64,000 bases of DNA. It comes from Paralithodes platypus (taxonomy: Eukaryota > Arthropoda > Malacostraca > Decapoda > Lithodidae). The notes under the pieces were generated by a model. The model saw nothing but the letters and a program-made list of their open reading frames with translations. It was not told where the DNA came from and made no database searches. Both the position numbers and the translations under genes were made by a program. This document shows positions 62,901 through 64,000 of the stretch, piece by piece (the first letter of the stretch is position 1; each line of letters starts with the position of its first letter). Location: NCBI GenBank assembly GCA_032716605.1, contig JAVRFV010002311.1, positions 4,060,388-4,124,387 of the forward strand, given 5' to 3'.

Positions 62901-63224
62901 TAGAAGAGTGGCGAACACATCATAAGGTATCCAAAGGTAAGGACTTCTCCATATACCGTATATATTTGTTTTTTTTTTGTTTCCCTTAGGTGATCTGATT
63001 AAGTTACCCCCGCCCATGTTGTTTTCTACACCAACCACACCATACCCCCACTTACCACTTCCAATCACTTCCAGACAGTTATATGCACAGCCTTCTACAT
63101 AAATTTTTAAAGAACTCATTCAGAATAACTATAAAATCATCCAAAATTAAATACATATCCCACCCCAGTCCATTACTTATATGTTATGTACATTCACGCT
63201 GCAAACACCTTATGTGGGTACTGG
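62901..63224. other. LINE 3' flank and unassigned sequence
   Basis: 62901-62945 is the LINE 3' end (gaacacatcataaggtatccaaaggtaagg). A T-run (62968-62980) and AT-rich sequence follow. No gene. Confidence 0.5.
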
Positions 63225-63935
63225 CGCTCCCCTCTGTATAACAACCCCCACGCTGGGGAAACTGTTTTTGTGACCTATGTAAATCATAACTGGGGCGTGG
63301 GCCTCTGATAACCATATATGGTGCCGTGTCGCGCCTCAGTAATATCCAACCCCTGGCCGGCGGCTCTGCGCCCTCCGCGGCATAATACTTTGGAATGGGG
63401 TGTGTGCCACCACTCTGTACACTTAACAATGGGGCTGTGTGCCTCTCCGCTAATTACACAAGGTGCCCGGTGTGCGTGCCCTCTCCGGAAACCTACAATT
63501 GGTTTCGTTGCTGTCGGACCCTCATGTAAACCACAAGGTTTCGCCTTGTCCGTTTGTGCCTCTGCCCTGAAACAACGTCTTCCCCCGCTTGTGTCTGCCG
63601 CTGTACACACCTTTTATTTTCCAACCCGGGCCCCTCTTTTTCCGCGCTTTCGGTGAGTCGCCTATGGTTAACACACACAATTTGGCTGCCTGTGCTGTGG
63701 CCTCTCGGCTACACAAATGGGCCGTGCCCCCTTTGCTGATTTCGGTACAAACAAATGGCCCCTTTGGTGTTTGTGATTTTTACTGCTATTAACCAAATGC
63801 GCCGCTGTGTGGGCCATCCGTTCAAAAACACCATGGGGGAGTGCCTTGTTCCCTCTGTGAACCCACACCCCATCGGCGACTGTGTGGCCCATCCTCGTAC
63901 AACAAACCGGTTCCCCGGTGTGTCGCTCAGATTAT
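63225..63935. repeat. Degenerate tandem repeat, period about 36-39 bp
   Basis: Units of the form acaatggggctgtgtgcctc tccgctaattac recur: starts near 63429 (acaatggggctgtgtgcctc), 63466 (acaaggtgcccggtgtgcgt), 63504 (acaattggtttcgttgctgt), 63540 (acaaggtttcgccttgtccg), 63689 (acaatttggctgcctgtgct), 63723 and later. Units differ at many positions, so the array is old. The overlapping ORFs of 60-112 codons on both strands follow from the lack of stops in the unit. Confidence 0.7.
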
Positions 63936-64000
63936 ACTATAGGTTCTTCGCCCACTACATTTTTTGTATAGGCCCTAGTAGCTTATTCGTGACCTCACAA

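Noticed and set aside
63284..63656. Opposed ORFs of about 110 codons as a host gene
   Set aside because: Several long ORFs on both strands over a stop-poor degenerate tandem repeat; none shows motif or splice evidence.

Overview
This is eukaryotic DNA, almost certainly from an arthropod and most likely a decapod crustacean. The evidence is short CCTAA/TTAGG-type telomere-like runs, CR1-, RTE- and jockey-like LINEs of the kind common in crustacean genomes, abundant microsatellites, and two spliced exons of an animal receptor tyrosine phosphatase. Nothing bacterial is visible: no operons, no ribosome-binding-site organisation, no intact RNA genes.

The only confidently recognised host gene is on the minus strand: the last two coding exons (31203-31338 and 30221-30289) of a LAR-family receptor protein tyrosine phosphatase, ending in a TGA stop. 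They carry the end of the second phosphatase domain and the C-terminal tail. The exon pair has correct GT/AG borders and matching phase. Their roughly 0.9 kb intron is itself filled with mobile elements. A further exon-like segment (49562 upward, minus) and one unrecognised 92-codon ORF (43581-43859, plus) are reported with low confidence.

The rest is a mosaic of mobile elements. (1) At least ten families of small non-coding elements begin and end with TTAA (called TTAA-1 to TTAA-11 here). They resemble piggyBac-type MITEs. Three have a filled/empty-site comparison inside this window, and many are chained end to end, sharing one TTAA. (2) TA-flanked Tc1/mariner-like MITEs and one hAT-like MITE with a clear 8-bp target duplication are present. 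(3) There are about ten 5'-truncated or broken LINEs of several families: a jockey-like one at 2717-6215, CR1-like ones at 18411-20493, 27709-28527, 51546-54841 and 61692-62900, RTE-like fragments at 13928, 35964 and 38000, and a LINE with a PHD-like C4HC3 cluster at 58597-59990. (4) SINEs include tRNA-derived ones with recognisable A and B boxes, and two families (SINE-A, SINE-B) whose 3' ends copy the 3' end and (AAC)n tail of the LINE at 2717-6215, so that LINE family is their probable mobilising partner.

Layout: 1-9.5 kb, SINE-A, the jockey-like LINE and simple repeats; 9.5-18.3 kb, dense TTAA and TA MITEs with a tandem segmental duplication; 18.3-20.6 kb, a LINE inside a 16-bp satellite; 20.8-30 kb, MITE chains, a full-length SINE-A, a 50-bp satellite and a CR1-like LINE; 30-31.7 kb, the phosphatase exons and a hAT MITE; 32-42.4 kb, MITEs, RTE fragments and a LINE split by a TTAA element, followed by a 31-bp minisatellite; 42.4-50 kb, AT-rich sequence, a large inverted repeat and LINE 3' ends; 51-55 kb, a nearly complete CR1-like LINE; 55-62.9 kb, MITEs, the PHD-finger LINE and a second copy of the 27.7-kb LINE; 63.2-63.9 kb, an old degenerate repeat of about 37 bp.
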